A stretch of DNA of 24,247 nt from JAJYSO01 sp964495935 (lineage in GTDB: Bacteria; Bacteroidota; Bacteroidia; Flavobacteriales; Flavobacteriaceae), in NCBI GenBank assembly GCA_964495935.1, contig CAZBXQ010000049.1, positions 1-24,247 of the forward strand, written 5' to 3'. Under the pieces are notes generated by a model. It worked only from the letters and a program-made list of their open reading frames with translations, did no database searches and had not been told where the DNA came from. Shown one piece after another: positions 6,908 through 13,853 of the stretch (positions are counted from its first letter, which is position 1; each line of letters starts with the position of its first letter). The translations under genes and the position numbers were made by a program.

Positions 6908-7362
6908 CTCTTCTTCTGATTAAAATACTTTCTGAAATATTTGATAGGAACAAATAGGAAACCAAAACATTCCCCATCTTCTTTTCCCAGATGTTTGTGA
7001 TGCTGTTTGTGTCCGCGGCGAATGGCCAAAAAATAGGGGTTTTTGGTTTTGCGAAAAAAATGCAACCGCTGATGGATAAATATGTCGTGTACCAAAAAAT
7101 AGGTGATACCGTATAACGTAATTCCCAAACCAATAAAAAACAGATAATTAAAGCCTTTCAGAGAGCCAAAATACATCAAGGCGATAGCGGGCAGCGCAAA
7201 AATGACGAAGAAATAATCATTCTTTTCCATCGGCCCTTCATTGCTATGATCGTGGTGATCTTTGTGCAAGACCCATAAAAAGCCGTGCATCACGTATTTA
7301 TGAATAAGCCAAGTAGCTCCTTCCATTGCCGTAAAAACGACGATAACAATCAAAATATTCAT
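6904..7362 (-). CDS. crtZ: Beta-carotene hydroxylase CrtZ
   Basis: The 152 residues show the fatty-acid-hydroxylase-type His clusters of CrtZ: HKYVMHG (H21, H26), HKDHHDH (H33-H39), HDIFIHQR (H92, H97) and HKQHHKH (H118-H124), which bind a di-iron centre. The reaction is 3,3'-hydroxylation of beta-carotene to zeaxanthin via cryptoxanthin. The protein is membrane embedded, with hydrophobic stretches at 1-20, 50-65 and 70-90. It overlaps both neighbours by four bases (ATGA), SRPBCC upstream and cyclase downstream. No crtW ketolase is in the window, so zeaxanthin is the expected end product from the genes seen. Confidence 0.95.
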   Translation of the reverse strand: MNILIVIVVFTAMEGATWLIHKYVMHGFLWVLHKDHHDHSNEGPMEKNDYFFVIFALPAIALMYFGSLKGFNYLFFIGLGITLYGITYFLVHDIFIHQRLHFFRKTKNPYFLAIRRGHKQHHKHLGKEDGECFGFLFVPIKYFRKYFNQKKR

Positions 7363-7832
7363 CTTTCCTGCTTTTGAGTATTAAATAGCTCTTCCAACAC
7401 CTGAAATCGGTAATCGAAAATTTCCTTTACTTTCTTTCTCACCATTAACGAATGCACTATTTTTCCTAAAATTCCATAAGGCATTTCATACGTCAGATGA
7501 TCTTTCATTAACACCCCGTTTTCGTTTTCCACGAATTCGTGATGATGGTTCCATAATTTATATGGTCCTTTTTCCTGAAAATCAGTAAAACTTTTATAGG
7601 GATCGATTTGCGTGATTTTTGTTTTCCATTTCATCGGAATACCAAAAAACGGAGTTATTTTATAGTTGATTTCCATTCCTTGGTGCATCGTTTTATCTTG
7701 TAAATCGGAAAGCACAATAAACCCCATATCTTTCGGTGTTATTTCCTTTAAATTATAAGGAGATGAAAAAAACGCCCAAGCGGTTTTGATATCACAATTT
7801 AGCTGCTGTGTCCTTTTTAAGTGATGCTTCAT
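7359..7832 (-). CDS. SRPBCC (START/Bet v1-like) family protein
   Basis: The 157-residue cytoplasmic protein has the SRPBCC pattern: N-terminal QLNCDIKTAWAFFSSPYNLK, central GMEINYKITPFFGIPMKWKT, FTDFQEKGPYKLWNHHHEF, and a C-terminal long helix ending YRFQVLEELF. This fold makes a deep hydrophobic cavity that binds lipids or polyketides. The gene sits between the unknown secreted protein and crtZ with ATGA overlaps on both sides, so a carotenoid or other isoprenoid ligand is plausible (inference). I recall similar genes in other flavobacterial carotenoid clusters but cannot check here. It should not be read as a cell-division inhibitor, an old label for related sequences. Confidence 0.78.
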   Translation of the reverse strand: MKHHLKRTQQLNCDIKTAWAFFSSPYNLKEITPKDMGFIVLSDLQDKTMHQGMEINYKITPFFGIPMKWKTKITQIDPYKSFTDFQEKGPYKLWNHHHEFVENENGVLMKDHLTYEMPYGILGKIVHSLMVRKKVKEIFDYRFQVLEELFNTQKQER

Positions 7833-8293
7833 CCCTTTAATAAATTTTCTATACTATCTTTTAAATCTTTATCGGTCAAATTATCGAGGTGACCCTTTAA
7901 TAATTCTTCATCAGAGGCGATTGCTCTGTTATATCCCAGAAATCCCGGGGTATTTTTCTGAACCGACAACCGTAAATAGCGGGTTTTGGGATTATCCGGT
8001 TCTCTTTTAACGGCTTCCTCAATTTTTTCCTTACCCTTTTTGAAAGCACTCCATTTAGAAAATGGGTTTGAGGTGTACTTGGCCCAGATGGTCTCCAAAG
8101 CCCCCAAATAAGCCAATTCAACATTATTCAGCTCCTTCTTATTTTCCAACTTTTTAATTAGGGCTTGACAAGTTGCTTTGTCTGTACTTGCTTTCTCATA
8201 TTGATCCCAAATATTTTTGAGATCCTGACCATTAACGCTTTGAAAAAGCATTGATAGACAAAAAATTAAAGAAAGGAGAGTGGGTTTCATCAT
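7829..8293 (-). CDS. Secreted protein of unknown function in the carotenoid operon
   Basis: From the ATG at 8293 the protein has 154 residues. It has a signal peptide (MMKPTLLSLIFCLSMLFQSVNG, cleaved near GQD), then a helical mature part: DLKNIWDQYEKASTDKATC, NNVELAYLGALETIWAKY, PFSKWSAFKKGKEKIEEAV, PDNPKTRYLRLSVQKNTPGF. The pattern hints at TPR-like helical repeats, but I recognise no named family. The frame extends up to 8356, but that region overlaps the fasciclin terminator hairpin. Its stop overlaps the SRPBCC start (ATGA), so it is co-translated with crtZ and the cyclase. A periplasmic role in pigment transport or assembly is speculation from context. Confidence 0.75.
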   Translation of the reverse strand: MMKPTLLSLIFCLSMLFQSVNGQDLKNIWDQYEKASTDKATCQALIKKLENKKELNNVELAYLGALETIWAKYTSNPFSKWSAFKKGKEKIEEAVKREPDNPKTRYLRLSVQKNTPGFLGYNRAIASDEELLKGHLDNLTDKDLKDSIENLLKG

Positions 8294-8334
8294 CGTAGAT
8301 TGTTTATAAAGTAAGATTTTCTTAAAGAAAAAAT

Positions 8335-8385
8335 AAGCTTTTCCGTTTAATAGCATTATTTATAGACTATCTGACGAAAAAGCTT
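8335..8385 (-). terminator. Rho-independent-type terminator after the fasciclin gene
   Basis: AAGCTTTTCCGT (8335-8346) and ACGAAAAAGCTT (8374-8385) are inverted with one mismatch, and ATAG/CTAT inside adds pairing. On the minus strand the stem is followed at once by ATTTTTTC. It starts 15 bases past the fasciclin stop codon (8401-8403). It would end or attenuate transcription before the secreted unknown gene, implying a separate promoter in 8294-8334 or partial read-through. Confidence 0.65.
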
Positions 8386-8400
8386 AAATACCGGTCGACT

Positions 8401-9363
8401 TTAAGGAAGTAGAACTCGGTCAATCACGTGAACTACACCATTAGTTGTCACTATATTAGCCATTACTATATTAGAACTCTCATCATTATTCATTCCCTTG
8501 ATTGTCGGCGTTTCATCTAATCCAATGGTTGTTGTTTCCTCATTGAGCATTGGAACTTCCTGATCATCCATAAGGTCAGATGAAAATACACGGCCATCCA
8601 CAACGTGATAAGTCAAAATAGCGGCTAAATCATCTGGATTGGCATTTTGGATATCAGAAATAGATTCAAAACCAGCATCCATAAAAGCTTGATTTGTCGG
8701 AGCAAATACAGTAAATGGGCCGTCACTTGAAAGAAGTGTGGCTACGTCTGTATCGCCTTCACTGGCTCGAACAACCGCCGCTACCAAAAAGGATAAATCA
8801 TCATTTACCTGTGCCGTCTCCACAATATTACCGGAAGGTGGCATCAATACATTGCTAACGACGTGGATAACCCCATTACTGGCTTCAATATCAGCCTGTT
8901 TTACCATAATACCATTGACAAAAACACCTTGATCATTGCTGGTGAGATAAACGGAATCTTCATTCATTGTTTCAACCGCAGCATTAGGTCCGGCGGGAAC
9001 ATCAGAAGCTTTTACCTTTGAATCTAAGGTATGGTATAAAAGAATGTTTTTTAAAACTTCAGCAGATAAGTCATTTAAGTCCGAACTGCCCAATCCAGCC
9101 GCCTCAAAAGCATCATTGTCAGGTGCAAAAACAGTAAAATGTCCCTCATCATCCAGCGTTTCAGCAAGGCCGGCTTTTACAACTGCATCTTTCAATATAC
9201 TAAAATCTGGGTTGCTTGATACGATTTCAGCAATGGAAGAATCTTTTTCCGGCGGGGGTGCATCATTATCGTCATCACTACTACAAGATGTAAATAACAC
9301 CAACCCTATGCAGAGCATCATAATCATAGACAATGGTTTAAGTATTTTATTTGAACTTTTCAT
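8401..9363 (-). CDS. Surface lipoprotein with two fasciclin (FAS1) domains
   Basis: The 320 residues begin with a lipoprotein signal (VLFTSC, C27) followed by SSDDDND, an acidic run like the Bacteroidota surface-export signal. Two FAS1 repeats follow, about 40-175 and 178-320. Each has the hallmark FTVFAPDNDAFEAAG or FTVFAPTNQAFMDAG near its start, a LLYHTL or LTYHVV strand, and a closing NGVIHVVSNVLMP or NGVVHVIDRVLLP. FAS1 domains mediate adhesion, and some bind carotenoids or other ligands. The gene lies between crtB (170-base gap) and the crtZ operon and has its own terminator, so it can be expressed separately. A pigment or matrix role is inference. Confidence 0.9.
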   Translation of the reverse strand: MKSSNKILKPLSMIMMLCIGLVLFTSCSSDDDNDAPPPEKDSSIAEIVSSNPDFSILKDAVVKAGLAETLDDEGHFTVFAPDNDAFEAAGLGSSDLNDLSAEVLKNILLYHTLDSKVKASDVPAGPNAAVETMNEDSVYLTSNDQGVFVNGIMVKQADIEASNGVIHVVSNVLMPPSGNIVETAQVNDDLSFLVAAVVRASEGDTDVATLLSSDGPFTVFAPTNQAFMDAGFESISDIQNANPDDLAAILTYHVVDGRVFSSDLMDDQEVPMLNEETTTIGLDETPTIKGMNNDESSNIVMANIVTTNGVVHVIDRVLLP

Positions 9364-9532
9364 AATATTTGTTTTTTAAGATATTCAACATTAAAGTTTG
9401 ATTTTGCTTTTTAATATTTATATAAAGATGCTATATATTAGGTGTAAACGGTATAATTATAAATGACTATTCCCATTGAGAATATGTTTAAAACAAATTT
9501 TTGTGTGGCTGATATGTTAGATTTATATTTTT
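9364..9532. promoter_or_regulatory. Promoter-like gap between crtB and fasciclin
   Basis: This AT-rich gap contains a 10-base perfect palindrome TATAATTATA at 9452-9461. It also contains TAATTATAAAT (9454-9464), which is repeated exactly in the MarR-hemH intergenic region (12550-12560). No TAnnTTTG element is seen on the minus strand, so the fasciclin promoter, if present, is of another type. The shared 11-mer may be part of a MarR operator, or chance in AT-rich DNA. Confidence 0.3.
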
Positions 9533-10369
9533 TCATTGATGGCTAATTTTATAATGTAAATAGGCGTTCAGTGTGACGATAAGTTTTCTTGCATTGGGAA
9601 TCCGAACACGTTTTTCCAATATTTCTTTTGCCGGAATACTTTTGATTTTATGAAACAACGACAAATAATACCGATAGGCCAAATACACGCCAAATCGAGC
9701 GCATTCCGGCAGCATTTGAATACCAACCAAAGCTTCCTTAAACTCCTGTACAATTTCCTGTTCTATTTCATTCTTACTGACCTTATCAAAATTTGTCATA
9801 TCCACATTTGGGAAATAAGTGCGTCCCAAGGTTTGATAATCGTCTTTTAAATCCCTTAAAAAATTCACTTTTTGAAAAGCCGAACCCAGTTTTTGTGCGT
9901 AAGGTTTTAATTCGCTATATCTCTTTTTATCTCCCTGGACAAAAACCTGCAAACACATCAATCCAACCACTTCGGCCGATCCGAAAATATATTGATCATA
10001 TAAATCCGAATCATATTCCACCGGGTGTAAATCCATTTCCATACTGTCCAGAAATTGATCAATTAACTTTGTATCAATATGATATTGGTTCGCTGTTTCC
10101 TGAAAAGCTTGCAAAATGGGATTGATGGAAATCCCTGCTTTTATGGCTTGGTGAGTTTCCGCTTTAAATTGTTCCAATAAACCGGCTTTGTCGTACTCGT
10201 GGAAACTATCGACAATCTCGTCCGCCAGGCGAACGTATCCATATACGGCATACACGGCATTTCTTATCTCGGGTTTTAAAGCTAAAATGCCCAAGGAAAA
10301 GCTCGTGCTATATTTTTTTGTCGTCCGCTTGCTGATGTCGTACGACAACTCATCATACAATTTTTTCAT
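9533..10369 (-). CDS. crtB: Phytoene synthase CrtB
   Basis: From the ATG at 10369 (MKKLYDELSYD) the protein has 278 residues, a usual bacterial CrtB length. The two Asp-rich motifs that bind Mg-diphosphate are visible: YVRLADEIVD (D50, D54) and NFLRDLKDDYQTLGRTYFP (D173, D176, D177). It condenses two GGPP molecules head-to-head to phytoene. YSTSF near the start and RTYFP are typical of trans-isoprenyl synthases of this group. The start overlaps the end of crtI by 17 bases, so a longer upstream start (10405) is unlikely. GGPP synthase is not in the window and must be encoded elsewhere. Confidence 0.95.
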   Translation of the reverse strand: MKKLYDELSYDISKRTTKKYSTSFSLGILALKPEIRNAVYAVYGYVRLADEIVDSFHEYDKAGLLEQFKAETHQAIKAGISINPILQAFQETANQYHIDTKLIDQFLDSMEMDLHPVEYDSDLYDQYIFGSAEVVGLMCLQVFVQGDKKRYSELKPYAQKLGSAFQKVNFLRDLKDDYQTLGRTYFPNVDMTNFDKVSKNEIEQEIVQEFKEALVGIQMLPECARFGVYLAYRYYLSLFHKIKSIPAKEILEKRVRIPNARKLIVTLNAYLHYKISHQ

Positions 10370-11843
10370 AGTGAACAGTTTTAAGTTTATCGACTTCCTT
10401 GGCAACTATTTTTCCCGAGATAATCGAAGGGGGAACTCCCGGGCCGGGAACCGTCAGCTGACCGGTATAGAATAGATTCTTTAATTTTTTGTTTTTGATT
10501 TTGGGTTTTAATACGGCGGTTTGCTTTAGCGTATTCGCCAAGCCGTAAGCGTTGCCTTTGTAGGCGTTATAATCGGTGATAAAATCTTGTACACAATAAC
10601 TTTTTTTATAATCTATCTTTGAAAGTAGAGCACTATCGGTGTGTTTTTCCAATCGCTTTATCATTATTTGAAAATACTTTTCTCGTATTTCTTCCGTATC
10701 TTTTAGTCCGGCGGCAATGGGCAATAACAGAAACACATTTTCGTGTCCTTCGGGTGCTACATTTGGATCGGTTTTGGACGGACAACACGCATAGAATAGA
10801 GGATTATCCGGCCATTTTTTAGATTCATAAATAGCGGAAATGTGCTTATCAAAATTTTTATCAAAGAATAAAGTATGGTGTTGAAGATTCGGAATTCGTT
10901 CAGAAATTCCTAAGTAATAAATCAAGCAGGAAGGGGCAAAGGTTCTTTTTTCCCAATAGGACTCCTCATAATTTCTGTATTCTTTCGGTAATAAATTTTC
11001 AGAATAATGATAATCTGATGAAGCAATAACGGCGTCAAATTTCTCAATTTTTCCATTGATGCTCAAAGCGGCAACTTGGTTATTCTCAACCTTTATTTTT
11101 TCTACAGGCTGATTAAAATGAAAAGTCGCACCTTGTTTTTCGGCCACATCTTTCATAGCTAAAACCAACTGATAAAAACCGCCCATCGGATATTTGGTTC
11201 CCAAAACATATCCGCCGTAGTTCATCAAACTGTACATCGCAGGGATTTCTTTCGGGGAGGCCCCAAGGAAAATCACAGGAAATTCCATTAATGCACTTAA
11301 TTTCGGATTGGAGAAGTATTTGGAGATATAGCTTCTGAAATTTGAAAGCAGATTCAATTTAAAAGCACTACCGGCCATTTTTGGCGAAATAAATTCAGAC
11401 CAATGATGACAGGGTTTGTTCACAAAATCGCGCATCCCCACTTCGTATTTATAGCGCGCCGATTGCATAAATTTTTCCAGTTGCTTACCGCTTCCTTTTT
11501 CAATCCTTTCAAATAGGTTTTTTAATTCATCAAAAGATCGGGGAATGGTTATTTTCTCATCTGAAAAAATCATTTCGAATTGCGGGTCGAGACTTTTCAG
11601 TTCGAAAAAATCGGCTGTTTGAACATCAAAATCTGCAAAGAAATCATCGATGATATCCGGCATCCAATACCAGCTTGGCCCCCTATCAAAAGTATAGCCG
11701 TTATCCGTCGTAAATTGACGGGCACGTCCTCCCGGTTGAGCGTGTTGCTCAAATACGTGGACTTCATTTCCGGATTTTGCGGCATAACTTGCCGCAGAAA
11801 GACCTGAAAAGCCCGCACCGATAATGGCTATCTTTTTTGACAT
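10353..11843 (-). CDS. crtI: Phytoene desaturase CrtI
   Basis: This 496-residue FAD enzyme starts with the dinucleotide fold KKIAIIGAGFSGLSAASYAA (G9, G11, G14), then VHVFEQHAQPGGRARQF. Its C-terminus has the CrtI signature NLFYTGQLTVPGPGVPPS followed by SGKIVAKEV. It introduces four double bonds into phytoene to give lycopene at the membrane. The gene begins 1 base after the MarR stop and overlaps crtB by 17 bases, forming a tight MarR-crtI-crtB unit. CrtN-like or CrtD-like desaturases share the fold, but pairing with CrtB, a cyclase and CrtZ makes CrtI the best call. Confidence 0.95.
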   Translation of the reverse strand: MSKKIAIIGAGFSGLSAASYAAKSGNEVHVFEQHAQPGGRARQFTTDNGYTFDRGPSWYWMPDIIDDFFADFDVQTADFFELKSLDPQFEMIFSDEKITIPRSFDELKNLFERIEKGSGKQLEKFMQSARYKYEVGMRDFVNKPCHHWSEFISPKMAGSAFKLNLLSNFRSYISKYFSNPKLSALMEFPVIFLGASPKEIPAMYSLMNYGGYVLGTKYPMGGFYQLVLAMKDVAEKQGATFHFNQPVEKIKVENNQVAALSINGKIEKFDAVIASSDYHYSENLLPKEYRNYEESYWEKRTFAPSCLIYYLGISERIPNLQHHTLFFDKNFDKHISAIYESKKWPDNPLFYACCPSKTDPNVAPEGHENVFLLLPIAAGLKDTEEIREKYFQIMIKRLEKHTDSALLSKIDYKKSYCVQDFITDYNAYKGNAYGLANTLKQTAVLKPKIKNKKLKNLFYTGQLTVPGPGVPPSIISGKIVAKEVDKLKTVHYEKIV

Positions 11844-11844
11844 A

Positions 11845-12510
11845 TTATTGCGTTAAATAATTTTTGGTGACGGTTTCCAATAATTGACTCGAATCGATAT
11901 TCTCATCGTAAATATCTTGATGGAAATCATCGAGTTTTTGCAGCAATCGTATTAATTCCAATTTTTCATCATCTTCTAAATTACCTGCCACTATGGTAGT
12001 TGCCTCCCGTATTCTTCCCATTTGTTGATTCAGGGCTTTTCTTCCTTTTTTGGAAATTCGAATAAGTTTACTGCGCCGATCCTCCTTAGAATCTCTTTCT
12101 TCTATCCATTCACGTTTTTGTAGCCGACGAATAATGAGCATTCCTCCGGATTTATCCTGAACGTTTCTTTGGATTAAATCCATCTTACTCATTTCGCCAA
12201 AAGCTTTTAAATTGATGAGATAGATAAAATCTTCTTGAGTGGAAAATTGGGAATCATAAATAGCCGCTTTGCTGTAATTTTTTGCATACCGATTTAGATG
12301 AACGATAAGGGTATTAATGACACTTTCGGGGCTTCTACCTTCACTTTTTCCTTCCCAATCGAGGTCATCATCTCTTGTTTTGTGCCGAAAACTATCGTTT
12401 ATCCACTGTTTAAAACCTTCGAGATTTTCAGTGTAATTTTTGCTCTTAGCATTTTCTTGTTCAAAAGTCTCTACTAAACCAACTGCTTCTTGAATTAATT
12501 TATAGTTCAT
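11845..12510 (-). CDS. MarR-family regulator with N-terminal extension, first gene of the crt operon
   Basis: The 221 residues are long for MarR (usually 140-160). The winged helix lies about 85-150 (FIYLINLKAFGEMSKMDLIQ, then KSGGMLIIRRLQKREWIEER, wing with DSKEDRRSKLIRISKKGRKA), preceded by about 80 helical residues (EQENAKSKNYTENLEGFKQW). MarR dimers bind palindromes and release them on ligand or redox change. Position at the head of crtI-crtB with 1 base spacing makes it the likely local regulator. Candidate targets are the inverted repeat at 12543-12576 and possibly the gap before the fasciclin gene. Whether it represses or activates cannot be read from sequence. Confidence 0.88.
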   Translation of the reverse strand: MNYKLIQEAVGLVETFEQENAKSKNYTENLEGFKQWINDSFRHKTRDDDLDWEGKSEGRSPESVINTLIVHLNRYAKNYSKAAIYDSQFSTQEDFIYLINLKAFGEMSKMDLIQRNVQDKSGGMLIIRRLQKREWIEERDSKEDRRSKLIRISKKGRKALNQQMGRIREATTIVAGNLEDDEKLELIRLLQKLDDFHQDIYDENIDSSQLLETVTKNYLTQ

Positions 12511-12542
12511 CTTTGCGGCAAATAAAATTATTATAGTTCATA

Positions 12543-12576
12543 AATATACTAATTATAAATAAATAATTCATATATT
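12543..12576. promoter_or_regulatory. Candidate MarR operator between MarR gene and hemH
   Basis: AATATACTAATTAT (12543-12556) and ATAATTCATATATT (12563-12576) form an inverted repeat with 12 of 14 matches and a 6-base spacer. It is 33 bases upstream of the MarR start and 36 upstream of the hemH -7 element, so one protein bound there could act on both promoters. A second small palindrome ATACA-TAG-TGTAT is at 12591-12603. Base composition is very AT-rich, which lowers its weight. Confidence 0.4.
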
Positions 12577-12611
12577 TCATTTAAAATCTAATACATAGTG
12601 TATAAATATTA

Positions 12612-12619
12612 TATATTTG
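12612..12619 (+). promoter_or_regulatory. hemH promoter -7 element (TATATTTG)
   Basis: TATATTTG is a perfect match to the Bacteroidota -7 consensus TAnnTTTG and ends 12 bases before the hemH ATG, giving a leader of only about 6-8 bases. No TTG is seen at the usual -33 spacing. The element overlaps the TTG at 12617, so that codon is promoter and not the start. Confidence 0.6.
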
Positions 12620-12631
12620 AACAAAAAAGAT

Positions 12632-13669
12632 ATGAAAGGTGTTTTATTAGTTAACCTGGGTTCGCCCAAGAGTACGGATATTAAAGATGTAAAAGCATAC
12701 TTGGATGAGTTCTTAATGGATGAAAAAGTAGTGGATTATCCCTATTTACTGCGAAAATTTATTGTGGAGGGTATTATTTTAAATACACGTCCACCTAAAA
12801 CGCAGGCTAATTATAAACGAATTTGGTGGGACGAAGGGTCACCATTGATTGTTTATACTGAGCGTTTGCGGGATAAAGTGGCAAAGGATGTGGATTTTCC
12901 GGTCGTTATGGCGATGCGTTATGCCGAACCCTCGCTACAGCAGGGCTTAAAAACTTTAGCAGAAAAAGGGGTTGATGAAGCTTTGGTGATTCCTTTATTT
13001 CCCCAATTTGCAATGGCCACGATAGAAAGTGCTTCCGTAGTTTTGACCGACTTGGCTAAAAAGCACTTTCCTCAATTAAATATTTCTATTTTACCTCCAT
13101 TTTATAACGATCCAGATTATATAAACGTAATGGTAAAAAATATTGCGGAGCAAATCACAGACGTGGAGTACGACCATCTTCTGTTCAGTTATCACGGTAT
13201 TCCTGAACGGCATATTCGTAAGTCAGATGTTACCAACGGGCATTGCAAAATGAATGACACCTGTTGTTGTACGCCATCGCCGGCCCATGAATTTTGTTAC
13301 CGTCATCAATGTTTGGAAACCACCCGATTGATTGCAGAAAAATTGGAGTTGGAAGAAGGTACTTACAGTAATTCATTTCAATCTCGTTTGGGCCCCATCC
13401 CTTGGCTTAAACCCTATACAGATAAACGAATCAAAGAGTTAGCAAAAACCGGAACAAAGAAATTGGCCATAGCGTCTCCTGCCTTTGTGGCTGATTGTAT
13501 TGAAACAACTGACGAATTAGGTCGTGAAGGCCGAGAGGAATTTGAGGAAAACGGCGGTGAAGAATTTCATTTAATTTCCTGTTTAAATGACCGTCAAGAT
13601 TGGGCAGATGTTTTGATAAGTTGGATAGAAAAATGGGAGAAGGGAGAAAATAGTATGACTGCTTATTGA
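12632..13669 (+). CDS. hemH: Ferrochelatase with Cys-rich segment
   Basis: The 345-residue enzyme from the ATG at 12632 begins GVLLVNLGSPKS and carries the ferrochelatase signatures LLFSYHGIPERH (H188), SRLGPIPWLKPYT and SPAFVADCIETTDELG (E291). H188 and E291 match the catalytic His and Glu of the family. It inserts Fe(II) into a porphyrin as the last step of heme synthesis. Between them lies a segment with six Cys (C205, C211-C213, C222, C227; CYRHQC at 222-227). Some bacterial ferrochelatases hold a [2Fe-2S] cluster, so this segment may bind one or another metal. It is divergent from the crt operon. The TTG at 12617 is in frame but lies in the promoter. Confidence 0.94.
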   Translation: MKGVLLVNLGSPKSTDIKDVKAYLDEFLMDEKVVDYPYLLRKFIVEGIILNTRPPKTQANYKRIWWDEGSPLIVYTERLRDKVAKDVDFPVVMAMRYAEPSLQQGLKTLAEKGVDEALVIPLFPQFAMATIESASVVLTDLAKKHFPQLNISILPPFYNDPDYINVMVKNIAEQITDVEYDHLLFSYHGIPERHIRKSDVTNGHCKMNDTCCCTPSPAHEFCYRHQCLETTRLIAEKLELEEGTYSNSFQSRLGPIPWLKPYTDKRIKELAKTGTKKLAIASPAFVADCIETTDELGREGREEFEENGGEEFHLISCLNDRQDWADVLISWIEKWEKGENSMTAY

Positions 13670-13750
13670 GCCGTTACTGGTATGTTGGCAGATGATTTAT
13701 CTCGCAAACATCAATTAACATCACTAAAAGCATGTAAGATTTCATTAAAT

Positions 13751-13792
13751 AAAAAAGCCGATTTTAAATCAAAACTGGCTGTAAGGTCGGCT
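13751..13792 (-). terminator. Minus-strand terminator downstream of the tRNA-like fragment
   Basis: AGCCGA (13756-13761) and TCGGCT (13787-13792) pair, with AGCC/GGCT as an alternative inner pairing, and the minus-strand stem is followed by TTTTTT. The direction is opposite to hemH, so it serves a minus-strand transcript, consistent with the tRNA-like fragment just upstream of it. Confidence 0.5.
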
Positions 13793-13828
13793 ATAATCTA
13801 GGTAGCTGACGGTAATCAGTCGATATTG

Positions 13829-13853
13829 TAGAGAGAGGAGGGCTCGAACCCCC
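13829..13853 (-). other. tRNA 3'-end-like fragment (T-arm plus acceptor strand)
   Basis: On the minus strand GGGGG-TTCGAGC-CCTCC (13853-13837) forms a 5-bp T-stem with one G-U pair and a canonical TTCGAGC loop, followed by TCTCTCT and A as an acceptor-like 3' strand. No matching AGAGAGA 5' acceptor strand, D-arm or anticodon arm is found upstream within 100 bases. It is therefore a tRNA remnant, or the 3'-end copy left as an attachment site by an integrative element. Confidence 0.45.

Noticed and set aside
9044..9379. 111-residue plus-strand open frame across the fasciclin gene start
   Set aside because: It is the antisense shadow of the Ser/Asp-rich lipoprotein and has low-complexity Ser-rich composition without family features.
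12617..12631. TTG start for hemH giving five extra residues
   Set aside because: The TTG is the end of a perfect TAnnTTTG promoter element; the ATG at 12632 starts the conserved GVLLVNLGSP.
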